64,000 nucleotides of DNA from Colwellia demingiae (GCF_007954275.1 NZ_VOLT01000009.1:1-64000), one strand, 5' to 3'; shown: positions 53,183 through 63,017, counted from the stretch's first letter. Program-made: numbers and translations. The notes: generated from the letters alone by a model not told the origin.

Positions 53183-55087
53183 GTGAAGCACAATAAAGTC
53201 TTTCTGACACTAATTACACTTTGCTTATCTGCTACCAATACCTTTGCTTCTGACAAAGTCAGTGAAGCGGCAAAAAAATACTCACCTTACGCTAATTCAG
53301 ATGTGCCAATGAATGTCTATTGGGGTGACTCCCATGTTCATACTGGACTTTCACTGGATGCAGGCCTTTTTGGAAACACACTGGGTCCTGATGAAGCCTA
53401 TCGCTTAGCTAAAGGCGAACAGCTCACCGCCTCATCAGGTGTGCCTATTCAGCTTGCTCGCCCGCTAGACTGGTTAGTTGTTGCTGACCATACCGATTTA
53501 ATGGGTATTGCTACAGATATAAAATCGGGTACACCTAATATACTTGCCGATAAGAAAGGTAAAGAGTGGCATGAAGGCTTTAAAAAAGGTGGTAAAGCTG
53601 CAGGCGAAGCTGCTTTTGATTTGATCAGTAACTTTTCACAGATGACCCTACCAGAGCAACTGGTTGAAGATTATAGCCCCGGCTCAAAAGTTTTCGGTGG
53701 CGTTTGGAAAGAAATCGTTAATGCCGCTGACGACCATAATGAACCAGGTTTGTTTACTGCCTTTATTGGTTTTGAATGGACCTCAGTACCCAAGGGCTTT
53801 AACTTACACCGTAATGTTGTGCTAAGAGATGGCGGTGATAAAGCCTTAAAAGTACAACCACCTACAACGCAACCACCATTAGGTAGTACTGATCCTCTCG
53901 ATTTATATAAATGGTTAGAGGATTATGAGAATAAACAAAAAGGTCAAGCTTTTGCCTTCTCTCATAATGGTAACTTATCTAATGGTTGGATGTTCCCAAC
54001 AGAAGATACCTATGCTGGTGGCAAAGTTGATAATAATTATGTGAAACTACGTGCCAAGTGGGAACCGCATTATGAAGTTACCCAAATTAAAGGTGACGGC
54101 GAGGCACATCCATCACTTTCACCAGACGATGAATTTGCAGATTATGGTACATGGGATGTTGGTAATCTTGATATTTCTCAATTGAAAAAACCTGAAATGC
54201 TTAAAGGCGAATATGCGCGTGAAGCACTTAAGCAAGGTTTAGCATTAGAGAGAAAACTAGGCACCAACCCTTATAAATTTGGTATCGGTGGTGCAACAGA
54301 TACCCATACTTCGCTTGCAACTGCTGATGAAGATAACTTTTTTGGTAAGTCGACTAGCGTAGAGCCTAATAAAGATAGATCTAGCCATCCTTTTGTAAAA
54401 TCAAAATTAGGTGCGCATGAAGGTTATGCACTTCTTGCATCAGGATACACGGGGATCTGGGCAGCAGAGAATACACGTGAAGCCTTATTTGATGCTTGGG
54501 AACGTAAAGAAACTTACGGTACCACAGGTCCAAGAATGAGAGTGCGTATGTTTGGCGGTTGGGGCTTCACAGAAGAAGACTTATACGCTAATAACTCTGC
54601 AGCCATTGGTTATAAAAAAGGTGTACCTATGGGGGGCGAGCTTGTTAAAGCTAAAGGTAAGTCTCCAAGCTTTATGGTAACCGCTTTAAAAGATCCACAA
54701 AGTGCTAACCTTGACAGAGTTCAAATGATTAAAGGTTGGATTGATAAAGGCGGAAAATTACATGAAAAAATCTATGACCTTGCAGTATCCGATGGTCGTA
54801 AAATTGACAACAATGGCCGTGCTAAACAGCCAGTTGGCAATACCGTTGATCTTAAAACTGCAACTTGGATTGATAACATAGGTGATCCTCAATTAGCCGC
54901 TGTATGGACTGATCCAGACTTTGATAAAAACGAATCTGCTTTTTATTATGTTCGTGTATTAGAGATACCTACACCGACTTGGATTCTTTACGATGTAGTT
55001 AAGTTAGGCGCTAAAGTTCATAAGAATGCTAAGTTAGTGGGGCAGGAACGTGCTTATACCTCACCAATTTGGTTCTCACCTAAATAG
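53183..55087 (+). CDS. Exported DUF3604 protein (PHP-like metal site)
   Basis: The 634-residue protein has a signal peptide ([17 protein letters not shown]) and DUF3604 hallmarks: [17 protein letters not shown] near residue 45, [14 protein letters not shown] near 95, [11 protein letters not shown] near 258 and [10 protein letters not shown] near 373. The HxH, ADH and DTH sets resemble the metal ligands of PHP-type phosphoesterases, so a metal-dependent hydrolase is plausible (inference). Starts at GTG 53183 with AAGGGAT upstream. A terminator follows, then a PpiC-like gene and a HupE-like gene on the same strand. Substrate unknown. Confidence 0.9.
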   Translation: MKHNKVFLTLITLCLSATNTFASDKVSEAAKKYSPYANSDVPMNVYWGDSHVHTGLSLDAGLFGNTLGPDEAYRLAKGEQLTASSGVPIQLARPLDWLVVADHTDLMGIATDIKSGTPNILADKKGKEWHEGFKKGGKAAGEAAFDLISNFSQMTLPEQLVEDYSPGSKVFGGVWKEIVNAADDHNEPGLFTAFIGFEWTSVPKGFNLHRNVVLRDGGDKALKVQPPTTQPPLGSTDPLDLYKWLEDYENKQKGQAFAFSHNGNLSNGWMFPTEDTYAGGKVDNNYVKLRAKWEPHYEVTQIKGDGEAHPSLSPDDEFADYGTWDVGNLDISQLKKPEMLKGEYAREALKQGLALERKLGTNPYKFGIGGATDTHTSLATADEDNFFGKSTSVEPNKDRSSHPFVKSKLGAHEGYALLASGYTGIWAAENTREALFDAWERKETYGTTGPRMRVRMFGGWGFTEEDLYANNSAAIGYKKGVPMGGELVKAKGKSPSFMVTALKDPQSANLDRVQMIKGWIDKGGKLHEKIYDLAVSDGRKIDNNGRAKQPVGNTVDLKTATWIDNIGDPQLAAVWTDPDFDKNESAFYYVRVLEIPTPTWILYDVVKLGAKVHKNAKLVGQERAYTSPIWFSPK

Positions 55088-55121
55088 AAATAGTTAAGTG
55101 ATTTGTTATGGTTTCCAATAT

Positions 55122-55145
55122 AAAGCCCGCTTTTGCGGGCTTTTA
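55122..55145 (+). terminator. Intrinsic terminator after the DUF3604 gene
   Basis: AAAGCCCGC / GCGGGCTTT is a perfect 9-bp hairpin with a T-rich tail. It separates the DUF3604 transcript from the next two genes unless read through. Confidence 0.92.
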
Positions 55146-55207
55146 TTTAAAGCCAAAATAAATTCTCAATACCACACTCAAGAAACATAATTCAAGACAC
55201 CCAATCT

Positions 55208-56089
55208 ATGATAAAAAAACTACTGACTGATCCCTTAATTCACTTTCTTTTAATCGGCATTTTATTTTTTGTGACGTACAACTCATTGAATCCTAGTACG
55301 AATGAATCGGATACAATTGTTATCAGTGCAGGAAAGATTGAGCAAATAAATAACCATTTTTTAACCCGCTGGAAACGACTACCCAATGAAAAAGAATTAC
55401 AGCGCGCTATAAAAGCTTTTGCAACACAAGATGCCTATTTACGTGAAGCGAGAAGTTTGGGGCTAGACAAAAATGACGCGGTGATAAATTCACAGCTACA
55501 TAAAAAAATGCTCTACTTAATTGAAGACATAGCGTCCGCAGAAGAGCCTTCGGCTAAAATGTTAGAAGATTATTATCTTTTACATCAAGATAAATATCTT
55601 GGCCCTGCCATTTATAGTTTTACCCAAGTATACATTTCTACCGAACGCCTAAAAGATGAATTAGACCAACTACTATCTACTCAACAAGCACGAATTATAA
55701 AAGGCTTAGCACCTGTTGGTGACCCAAGCTTAATGCAAAGTGATTTCGTCGAAGCAACAAATTTTCAACTTACTCGTAATCTGGGCAGTGAATTTCCCGA
55801 AAGCCTAAAAGGCAAACCATTAAATCAGTGGTTTGGTCCTATTGAATCTGCACTGGGTCTACATTTTATTTATTTAACTGACCATGTTGCCGCTAAACTT
55901 GGAACACTTGAGAGTGTTAAAGAAAAGGTGTTGGATGATTGGCATTATCAAAACAAGAAAAATGTTCAGGAAAAATATGAAGAACAGTTGTTAGCGCAAT
56001 ATAAACTGGAAGTACAAATGCCTGAAAGCAAAGCCCTAGAAACAATAGCAGACGTAAAAGTGGCAATAAGCAAAGAACCCGAACAATGA
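55208..56089 (+). CDS. Membrane-anchored PpiC-type peptidyl-prolyl isomerase
   Basis: The 293-residue protein has an N-terminal membrane anchor (LIHFLLIGILFFVTYNSL) and a SurA/PpiD-like helical chaperone arm (residues 45-125, RWKRLPNEKELQRAIKAFA). A divergent parvulin-type region follows (about 130-265: SFTQVYIS, then LNQWFGPIESALGLHFIYL), whose last part is typical of PpiC rotamases. It probably folds exported proteins at the periplasmic side. Its stop overlaps the start of the HupE-like gene by four bases (ATGA), so the two are translationally coupled. Confidence 0.82.
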   Translation: MIKKLLTDPLIHFLLIGILFFVTYNSLNPSTNESDTIVISAGKIEQINNHFLTRWKRLPNEKELQRAIKAFATQDAYLREARSLGLDKNDAVINSQLHKKMLYLIEDIASAEEPSAKMLEDYYLLHQDKYLGPAIYSFTQVYISTERLKDELDQLLSTQQARIIKGLAPVGDPSLMQSDFVEATNFQLTRNLGSEFPESLKGKPLNQWFGPIESALGLHFIYLTDHVAAKLGTLESVKEKVLDDWHYQNKKNVQEKYEEQLLAQYKLEVQMPESKALETIADVKVAISKEPEQ

Positions 56090-57069
56090 AGTATTTAATT
56101 TCACTATGCTTGTTTATGTTAATTAGTCAGTCGGTGTTCGCGGATGATATGCGTCCGGCCTCTCTCACTATTAATTCCCTTGATAACAAAACATTCGACG
56201 TTGTTTGGAAACTGCCCCTAAAATCAGGAAAAACTCCACCGCTATCTGTTACGTTTGATGAACAAACCATGATAGTAGGTACAACACGTTCGCGAAAAAC
56301 AACAACAGCGGTTATTGAAAAATGGTCCATCGAAAGGGCACAAGGTTTAACAGGTTTTACTGTTTACGTGGACGGCCTGACTAAAACCAATAAAAATGTG
56401 CTATTACGCATCATCGATAAAAAACAACAAACTATCACCACGGTACTGAATGCCGATCAGCAAAGCTTTTCAGTATCAGGCAAGGATGACTTAAAAGCTG
56501 AGAACACAATACTCACATATATTGTGTTGGGTACTGAACATATTCTGATTGGCTTTGATCACTTACTCTTTGTAGCATGTTTGGTTTATATATCTGGCAC
56601 ACGAAAAAAACTCTTAATGACGATAACAGGCTTTACTGTTGCACACTCAATTACCCTTATTCTCGCAGCAACAGGTGTGCTTTCTATACCTATCCCGCCT
56701 GTTGAAGCTGTCATAGCACTGAGCATTGTATTTCTAGCGTGGGAAATAGCTAAAAATAATAAAGACAGCTTAAGCTTAAGTTATCCTGTTTTGGTCTCAT
56801 CAAGCTTTGGTTTATTGCATGGCTTTGGTTTCGCTTCAGTATTAGCTGATATTGGTTTACCTGAAACTGAAAAAATAATGGCGCTGCTCTGTTTTAATAT
56901 TGGCGTGGAAATTGGTCAGTTATTATTTGTCGCCGCGTTATTTATTATTTTTTATGTGATATCGAAATTGTATAAACCACTAACGAAAGATACTTTGCGT
57001 TTTCCAGTAAGTTACTTATGTGGTTCTCTTGCTAGTATATGGATGCTGGAACGATTAGCGGCGTTTTAA
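56086..57069 (+). CDS. HupE/UreJ-2 family membrane protein
   Basis: The 327-residue protein has a signal peptide and an extracytoplasmic N-terminal domain (about 20-140), followed by six or seven membrane segments. The HupE/UreJ signature GTEHILIGFDHLLFV lies near residue 153, with GFTVAHSITL near 185, SSFGLLHGFGFA near 240 and NIGVEIGQL near 275; its histidines and acidic residues suggest metal transport, and family members handle nickel or cobalt (established for the family, not shown for this subgroup). Coupled to the PPIase gene by a four-base overlap. Confidence 0.87.
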   Translation: MKYLISLCLFMLISQSVFADDMRPASLTINSLDNKTFDVVWKLPLKSGKTPPLSVTFDEQTMIVGTTRSRKTTTAVIEKWSIERAQGLTGFTVYVDGLTKTNKNVLLRIIDKKQQTITTVLNADQQSFSVSGKDDLKAENTILTYIVLGTEHILIGFDHLLFVACLVYISGTRKKLLMTITGFTVAHSITLILAATGVLSIPIPPVEAVIALSIVFLAWEIAKNNKDSLSLSYPVLVSSSFGLLHGFGFASVLADIGLPETEKIMALLCFNIGVEIGQLLFVAALFIIFYVISKLYKPLTKDTLRFPVSYLCGSLASIWMLERLAAF

Positions 57070-57270
57070 TCGTTTCTCATAAGTTTAGCGGCATGGTATC
57101 TGGCACTTTTTACCAATATCAATAAAGTATTAAAAGGAGCATTGTGTTCCTTTGTAGTGCCAGAGAGCCATTAAATTTATGTCTGCTATATGATCAGAAA
57201 GCTGACCCCACTATATTTTATTTTTTATGCCATCAGAACAAATTAAGGTTTCAAATAGATTTCTATCAAG

Positions 57271-57346
57271 GTCAGCTTTCGTATCTTTGTTAACATTGGC
57301 TAGTGAGCATTAGAGACTTCTCTAGCTAGCCAATAGCCGACATTAG
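57271..57346 (+). repeat. Dispersed palindromic repeat, copy B
   Basis: Matches 42663-42737 at almost every base (GTATCTTTGTTAACATTGGC, TAGTGAGCATTAGAGACTTC). It ends on the stop codon of the LysR gene. AAAGCTGACC at 57198-57207 and GGTCAGCTTT at 57270-57279 form an additional inverted pair, extending the structure to the left. Confidence 0.9.
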
Positions 57347-58299
57347 CTTTTGTCGTTCATCGCTTTTAGGTGCGTTAACAACTCTTGCTTAAACCACTGG
57401 TGCTCTGGAGACTTTTGTATTCTGTCGTGTTCAACCAGAAATAATTTTATATCATTTTTTTTGTCCGATGCAAAATGATAAATAGGGTTGAAAAACTTAC
57501 TAAACTCTACAGACTTCATTACCACTGAGGGCGCTATAAACAAATGATCACTAGTTCTTAATATTTCCATTAATATTTGCAACTGATTACTACCGAATAT
57601 GATATTTCGTTGTAATCCATGGGCAGATAATACGTTATCGATAGGGTGACTAAACTTTTCCATTTTTTCCCCTTCTGTCATCAGGCTGATAAAGTTATAA
57701 GCCACACATTCCTTTAATGTAATCCCATTAGCTTTATCTAATTTAACTTTACTCAAGGGGTGATCTTTTCTAGCAAAAATGGCTAATTGTACGTCGCCGA
57801 TATAAGTTGAAGTAAAATTGGCAGGCAGTTCATCACTCAAATAAATTGAAAAATCGAGCGTGCTATTCTCTAACATATGAAAAGGGTTAGCTTTAGCAGC
57901 ATATTCAGTAAAGCTCATCAAAGGCGCTTTGCTTGCCAACGCATTAAACAAGGGTAAAGTGCATGCCGTACCAAGAATAGAAGGAATTGAAAGGCTAAAA
58001 TTGGCTTGAGAAGTTAAAGGGTCAAAGAAATCTTGATTGATGACCTCATGTAATTCATCGAATACATTGAATAGCACTTTACCTATTTGTTTGGCCTTTT
58101 CTGATGGCACTAAACCTTCTGAAGTACGATAAAATAAAGGATCGTCAAACGTTTCTCGTAAACGTTTTAGTGTTTTACTCATAGCTGATTGCGAAACAAA
58201 AAGCCTTTGAGCGGCACGAGTGACACTTTTTTCTTTCAATAAAACATTTAAAGAAACCAATAAATTCAGATCTATCCGAGATAGCTTTTGCTCAATCAT
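57343..58299 (-). CDS. LysR-family regulator paired with a DUF1254 gene (copy 2)
   Basis: This 318-residue LysR regulator is closely similar to the one at 40291-41256: SRIDLNLLVSLNVLLKEKSV, then FVSQSAMSKTLKRLRETFDD and LFYRTSEGLVPS. The HTH lies at residues about 20-60, the effector domain after 90. I chose ATG 58299; eleven further open codons precede it. It is divergent from the DUF1254 gene at 58494. Its stop codon lies within repeat copy B. The paired arrangement repeats that of copy 1, so each regulator probably controls its adjacent DUF1254 gene (inference). Confidence 0.92.
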   Translation of the reverse strand: MIEQKLSRIDLNLLVSLNVLLKEKSVTRAAQRLFVSQSAMSKTLKRLRETFDDPLFYRTSEGLVPSEKAKQIGKVLFNVFDELHEVINQDFFDPLTSQANFSLSIPSILGTACTLPLFNALASKAPLMSFTEYAAKANPFHMLENSTLDFSIYLSDELPANFTSTYIGDVQLAIFARKDHPLSKVKLDKANGITLKECVAYNFISLMTEGEKMEKFSHPIDNVLSAHGLQRNIIFGSNQLQILMEILRTSDHLFIAPSVVMKSVEFSKFFNPIYHFASDKKNDIKLFLVEHDRIQKSPEHQWFKQELLTHLKAMNDKS

Positions 58300-58493
58300 C
58301 TTTCTATATTCCTGTACATTCCATATGTTCATGTTCAGGTATGATTATCATTCCTTTGAGGGAATAAAGCAATATTGATAGTATAGCTACAGTGAAGTTT
58401 AGCTAGTTAATTATTTATTACTTGCACCAACAAGCTTTGTTAACTAAATTAAAGCTAAGTTTATAATATCATTAATTTTACAGGAGAATAAAA

Positions 58494-60029
58494 TTGAAAT
58501 ATTCATTGCAAAAAATATCAGTGATTGCCTTGGCAACCATGACGCTTGCATGTACCGCCACGGCAGATAGTACATCAACCTATACACCTAAATATAAAGC
58601 TAACGTACCCGCAGGTATTATCACTCCCGATTCTGTAGATACAAAATATGCAGGTGAACTGACCTTTGTAGATGGTTTCCCAACCGATGAAACAATTGCA
58701 AAAGCAGATGATTTTACCGATACCGCGCGTGCCTTTGAGTTATTTGAATCAGGTATGGCAACAGCGTCTATGTACGCCATGCTTAAAGGTCATCGAGACA
58801 TTGGTGTTAAACCGAATAAGACTGTCGCCATTACTGAAACCTTAATGGACGCAAAATCATTATGGTTAACACCAAATACAACAACGCCTTATGCACATGC
58901 TGAGATTGATGTTAAAAATGGCCCTATTGTTATTGAAGTGGGTAGCCCAGTAATTTCGATTCTTGATGATGCTTACTTTTTATATGTGGCTGATATTGGT
59001 TTAGGTAATGCTAAAGATCAAGGTAAAGGTGGTAAGTACCTTATTGTAGGTAAAGACTACAAAGGTGACATTCCTAAAGGTTACATTGTTTATAGAACTA
59101 ATACTTACCGTCATTGGTTGCTTACTCGACCTTACCAATTACCAGGTGAGTCCTTAGAGCAAACATTAACTAAGTTTAAAAAGACATTTAAAATTTATCC
59201 ATTAGCGGATGCTAAAAATCCAGAGCCAATGGAATTTATGGATATTTCGGGTAAGCAGTACAATACGCTTCATTCGACAGATGCAACCATCTATAACGAG
59301 CTAAATGAAGTTATTCAATACGAAGCCGCTAACACCGCTGACCCAGAATTTCTTGGTTTAGCAAAAGCAATTGGTATTGAAAAAGGGAAAGCGTTCAAAC
59401 CTGATGCGCGTATGCAGAAGATATTAACTGAAGCATCAAGTATAGCGAATGCGGCATTCCGTGGCGTAATGTACAAGCCTAGTAACCCTAACGCGTACTT
59501 CTACGAAGATCGTAAATGGTTTTCGCCATTAGCAAGTGGCAGCCATGAGTTTATTGATAAAAATGGTGCTCGTGGTTTAGATGACCGTATTGGTATGCAC
59601 TTTTTTGCAACAGGTATTACACCATTTATGGTAAAACCTGCGGTAGGCCAAGGCTCTGTATACGCAGTAGGCTCAATGGATAATCACGGCGTAATGCTAG
59701 ATGGTGGTAAAACTTATTCAGTAACATTACCTGGCCCCGTTCCAGCGGTAAACTTTTGGTCATTCATGGTATACGATACGCACACACGTTCCATTTTAGA
59801 AACAGACCAAAAAACGGGTGGTGTTGACTCTAATTTAGCAGGAATGCTTAAAAATAAAGACGGTGGTGTAACGATTTACTTTGGTCCTAAAGCACCAGCA
59901 GGCCAAGAGAAAAACTGGATAGAAACAGTACCAGGAAAAGGTTTTCATTCATTACTTCGCTTATACGGTCCAGGTCAAGAGTGGTTTGATAAAACATGGA
60001 AACCGGGTGATTACATCGAAGTTAAATAA
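58494..60029 (+). CDS. DUF1254/DUF1214 lipoprotein-like protein (copy 2, long form)
   Basis: The 511-residue protein has an N-terminal signal with a lipobox-like MTLAC near residue 20. The DUF1254 domain follows (about 60-200, including LWLTPNTTTPYAHAEIDV and PVISILDDAYFLYVADIG), then the DUF1214 domain (about 380-505, including VNFWSFMVYDTHTRSILETD and LRLYGPGQEWFDKTWKPGD). Translation starts at TTG 58494 behind AGGAG. It is the long, canonical two-domain form. A decayed copy of its C-terminus is found at 60928-61200. A divergent LysR gene lies upstream and a terminator downstream. Function unknown. Confidence 0.9.
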   Translation: MKYSLQKISVIALATMTLACTATADSTSTYTPKYKANVPAGIITPDSVDTKYAGELTFVDGFPTDETIAKADDFTDTARAFELFESGMATASMYAMLKGHRDIGVKPNKTVAITETLMDAKSLWLTPNTTTPYAHAEIDVKNGPIVIEVGSPVISILDDAYFLYVADIGLGNAKDQGKGGKYLIVGKDYKGDIPKGYIVYRTNTYRHWLLTRPYQLPGESLEQTLTKFKKTFKIYPLADAKNPEPMEFMDISGKQYNTLHSTDATIYNELNEVIQYEAANTADPEFLGLAKAIGIEKGKAFKPDARMQKILTEASSIANAAFRGVMYKPSNPNAYFYEDRKWFSPLASGSHEFIDKNGARGLDDRIGMHFFATGITPFMVKPAVGQGSVYAVGSMDNHGVMLDGGKTYSVTLPGPVPAVNFWSFMVYDTHTRSILETDQKTGGVDSNLAGMLKNKDGGVTIYFGPKAPAGQEKNWIETVPGKGFHSLLRLYGPGQEWFDKTWKPGDYIEVK

Positions 60030-60053
60030 CTTTACTTTGATTAGGTAACCATT

Positions 60054-60088
60054 AAGCGATAGTTGAACATTCACTATCGCTTTTTTTA
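60054..60088 (+). terminator. Intrinsic terminator after DUF1254 copy 2
   Basis: AAGCGATAGT / ACTATCGCTT form a perfect 10-bp stem followed by a run of T. Confidence 0.93.
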
Positions 60089-60258
60089 TAAATTAAACAC
60101 CTGTTTAGTGACCGTTTTAGCTCTGAAAGATATGCCACTGCTAGCTGAAGAATAAGAGTGATAAGAAACATTTAAGCAATATCACAATAACAATCTCCTT
60201 TTAGATACAAACCCATAACCATTAAATAAACGTAACAAACACGATTGGAAAATTAACC

Positions 60259-60927
60259 ATGGCTACGATTCAACTCTACTCATTAGGATCGCCTAATGGG
60301 ATAAAAATACCCATTGCGCTAGAAGAAATGGGGCTAGATTATGATGTTCACCCTGTAGATATATTAAAGGGTGAGCAGCATAATGATGACTTTAAAAAAA
60401 TAAACCCAAATAGCAAAATCCCTGCATTAGTTGACTTGAACGGGCCGGGTAATTCAAGTCACTCTATTATGGAGTCGGGTGCTATTTTGCTTTATTTAGC
60501 TGAAAAGTCTGGAAAATTGATGTATCAAGATCCGGTATTACGCAGCGAAACTATTCAATGGCTATTTTTTCAGTCAAGTGCGGTAGGTCCTATGTTTGGA
60601 GCTTTTGGGCATTTTCATACCTACAGTAAAGACGCGTGTGATCACCCGTATCCAGAAGAAAGGTTTGCTAACGAAACTAAACGTTTACTAAAAATTATCG
60701 ATGAAAGGCTTGAAAATCAAGACTTCATTGTTGGTGATGAATACAGTATTGCCGATATTTCTATTTTTCCATGGGTGATATGGCTTGATGTTTTTTATAA
60801 TGCATCAGAACAACTGTCGCTGAAGTCATTTACTCATTTAATGCAATGGCTTGATGTTTGTAAAAATAGACCTGCGACAATAAGGGGATTTGATGTCTTT
60901 GGTTTTTCAGAAATTGGGAAAACGTAA
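60259..60927 (+). CDS. Glutathione S-transferase family protein (Ure2/YghU-like)
   Basis: The 222-residue protein has a thioredoxin fold N-terminus (IQLYSLGSPNGIKIPIALEE, then NPNSKIPALVD and HSIMESGAILLYLAEKSGKL), where the SPNG turn and SIMESGAI match Ure2-like and YfcG/YghU-type GSTs. Its C-terminal helices include YSIADISIFPWVIW near residue 163. These proteins often have disulphide reductase activity with glutathione. GGAAA lies upstream of the ATG. It follows the DUF1254 gene after a terminator and precedes a DUF1214 pseudogene fragment. Confidence 0.9.
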   Translation: MATIQLYSLGSPNGIKIPIALEEMGLDYDVHPVDILKGEQHNDDFKKINPNSKIPALVDLNGPGNSSHSIMESGAILLYLAEKSGKLMYQDPVLRSETIQWLFFQSSAVGPMFGAFGHFHTYSKDACDHPYPEERFANETKRLLKIIDERLENQDFIVGDEYSIADISIFPWVIWLDVFYNASEQLSLKSFTHLMQWLDVCKNRPATIRGFDVFGFSEIGKT

Positions 60928-61230
60928 ATGCCACAATTAACATTACCAGCTCCAATTATTGCACGTGATTTCTGGTCTTTCATGGTATACGACCACTTTA
61001 CCCGTTCAATTTTAGAAACGGATCAAAGAACTAGCGAGGTTGATTCTAAGGGAGCGGCATGAAAAAAGCTAAAGTGAGTAGTGTAACAATGTACTTTGCT
61101 CATAAAGTGCTAGCTGGTAAAGAGCAAACTGTGCCAAATAAAGGTTCAATGTATTATTTCCTTTAGACGGATCAGAGTATTAATGGTTTGATAAAACATG
61201 AAAATCAGGCTATTTTATTGAATAGAAATA
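60928..61230 (+). pseudogene. Decayed C-terminal copy of a DUF1214 gene
   Basis: Immediately after the GST stop, the sequence reads LTLPAPI...DFWSFMVYDHFTRSILETDQR, matching VTLPGPVPAVNFWSFMVYDT and SILETDQ of the gene at 58494. It then breaks (in-frame TGA near 61059) and later regains YFAHKVLAGKEQ (compare YFGPKAPAGQEK) and a WFDKTW-like stretch. It is a fragment of about 300 bases with stops and small deletions, so not expressed as a useful protein. Confidence 0.85.
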
Positions 61231-61314
61231 ACCTTAAATAGTTATTATTTATAGGGTTTATAATTACTTGTCAGCATTGGTACTCAACAGTGCTGGCAAA
61301 TTTGGGAGGATAAA

Positions 61315-61857
61315 ATGAAAGAACAAGAAGCTGAACAAGTAAGCGAGGAAGCAACGGCGCACCCCCCGAAGACTTCTAGTAAAATCATGGGCGTATTTAA
61401 AGCTATTGCTAAGGTGGTTATTTTCTTAGTGGTGGCTGTAGTTGCCGCAAAAACGTTTGCTATTTTAGGCGCAATTCACGGCAAGGACTTACCTGAAAGT
61501 TATTTTTCTGGAGGTTATCCAACTATTTTAGCTTTACTTGATTCTGAAGTATTTATGGGGTTAATTTTCTTTATCACCCTATCAGTATTTGCCTATGTTG
61601 GTTATCTATTATGGGAACTACATGAAGTGGCTGTGCATAAAGCTGAAGCAAGCTCCTCACCGCAAATGCAGCTAATATTCGCACTTTCGTTATGTGGATT
61701 ATTTATTCATAAGGCGTGGTGGGTATTAGCCATTATTATCGCTTTCACAAGTTGGGAAGCGATTGGTAATAGTATTAGTAACATGATTCATAAAGGCATT
61801 ACTAAAGAACAGAAGGATAAAGAAAAAGAGAATAAAGCAGCAGGAGAGAACGCATGA
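61315..61857 (+). CDS. Hypothetical inner-membrane protein paired with HlyD-like gene
   Basis: The 180-residue protein has about four hydrophobic segments (near residues 30-50, 73-100, 116-128 and 131-145). The N-terminus is acidic (EQEAEQVSEEAT) and the C-terminus highly charged (GITKEQKDKEKENKAAGENA), a possible coiled cytoplasmic tail. GGAGG precedes ATG 61315. Its stop overlaps the HlyD-like start by four bases (ATGA), so the two are co-translated and probably form one complex. Family not recognised. Confidence 0.75.
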   Translation: MKEQEAEQVSEEATAHPPKTSSKIMGVFKAIAKVVIFLVVAVVAAKTFAILGAIHGKDLPESYFSGGYPTILALLDSEVFMGLIFFITLSVFAYVGYLLWELHEVAVHKAEASSSPQMQLIFALSLCGLFIHKAWWVLAIIIAFTSWEAIGNSISNMIHKGITKEQKDKEKENKAAGENA

Positions 61858-62843
61858 AAGAGATAATGCTACCTTACATTTTAATTATGTGGACACTGGT
61901 AAAGCTCGGTGTCATTCAATGGAACTTAAGAAATGCGGTTTATATTGTTAGCTTAGGCTGCTTTATGTCATTCATGTTATTTACCGCGCATCGCTTTTGG
62001 TCTCCTGCGGATTTAACTGATAGCTCAACCGTAAAAGCGCCTCATGCGGTATTAAGTCCTCTAATCGGGGAGCAAATAGATACTATTTATGTCACTCATA
62101 ATCAAGTGTTGAAAAAAGGTGAGTTAATTTACTCTTTAGTTGATACCGACTCTGAAGCTAAAATTGAAGGTGCTGAAGCACAAGTGGCGCAACAAGAAGA
62201 GCTTATCGCTCAATATAAAAGAGATATTCAACGTAGTATTGATGCCCCTGGTGTTTTTGCTCTGCGCGATATTGAAAAAATAAAGTCTGATTTAGATTAT
62301 TCTGAGGCGATGAAAGACAAAGCGGAAGCAGATTTAGAAACAGCACATTTTGAGCAATCTCGTATGGAAATTAGAGCGCCCTTTGATGGACAAGTGTCTA
62401 TCACTAATATTTCATCGGGCTCTCGTATTGGTAATATGCATATTTATGATACCAGCAAAAAATTTGTCGAAATGCGTATTCCTGACCAATCTTACCGTTA
62501 TATTAAAAAAGGCCAATTTGCAGAGTTTTTTGTGAATGCCTACCCGGGAGAAATATTTAGAGGGAGAGTACACAGTATTACCGCAGGTACTGGTGAGGCA
62601 ATGATTTCGCCTAGAGCTTCAGAACAACAGGTTAGACAGCATGTTGGCAACAATACCTCAGCACATGGCAGAACGGTTGTTATAGAATTTATTGAACCTG
62701 AAGGTTATAACGTACCAATTGGCTCTACTGGCTCAGCTTGGATATCAGCAACTAAGCCGGTACCTATATTAGGCTTTATGGACATTATTGGCGCAGCAAC
62801 CGTTAGATTAAAGGCTTACAAAGCTTATTTGAATGCGTTGTGA
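61854..62843 (+). CDS. HlyD/EmrA-type membrane fusion protein
   Basis: This 329-residue periplasmic adaptor has a membrane anchor (residues about 26-46, AVYIVSLGCFMSFMLF) and a lipoyl half-motif (VKAPHAVLSPLIGEQIDTIY). A coiled-coil hairpin follows (about 100-165, AEAQVAQQEELIAQYKRD), with the second lipoyl half (RMEIRAPFDGQVSITNISSG) and a beta-barrel domain with GSTGSAWIS near the end. These proteins link an inner-membrane pump to an outer-membrane channel. No pump or TolC-type gene is in the window; the coupled small membrane protein upstream may replace it. Confidence 0.88.
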   Translation: MKEIMLPYILIMWTLVKLGVIQWNLRNAVYIVSLGCFMSFMLFTAHRFWSPADLTDSSTVKAPHAVLSPLIGEQIDTIYVTHNQVLKKGELIYSLVDTDSEAKIEGAEAQVAQQEELIAQYKRDIQRSIDAPGVFALRDIEKIKSDLDYSEAMKDKAEADLETAHFEQSRMEIRAPFDGQVSITNISSGSRIGNMHIYDTSKKFVEMRIPDQSYRYIKKGQFAEFFVNAYPGEIFRGRVHSITAGTGEAMISPRASEQQVRQHVGNNTSAHGRTVVIEFIEPEGYNVPIGSTGSAWISATKPVPILGFMDIIGAATVRLKAYKAYLNAL

Positions 62844-63017
62844 TGAGTATTACTAACAATGATATGTCGTAAGTTACAATATGTGTTTAGTGCATATTGT
62901 TTATGATATTAAGTCATTGGCGGGATGTTGTCTGACCAGTTAATATATCTCCAATGACTTAGCACAAACTTAAAAACTTACTTCAAGCTCTAACTAGAGT
63001 TTTAAAAGGAAATTAAA

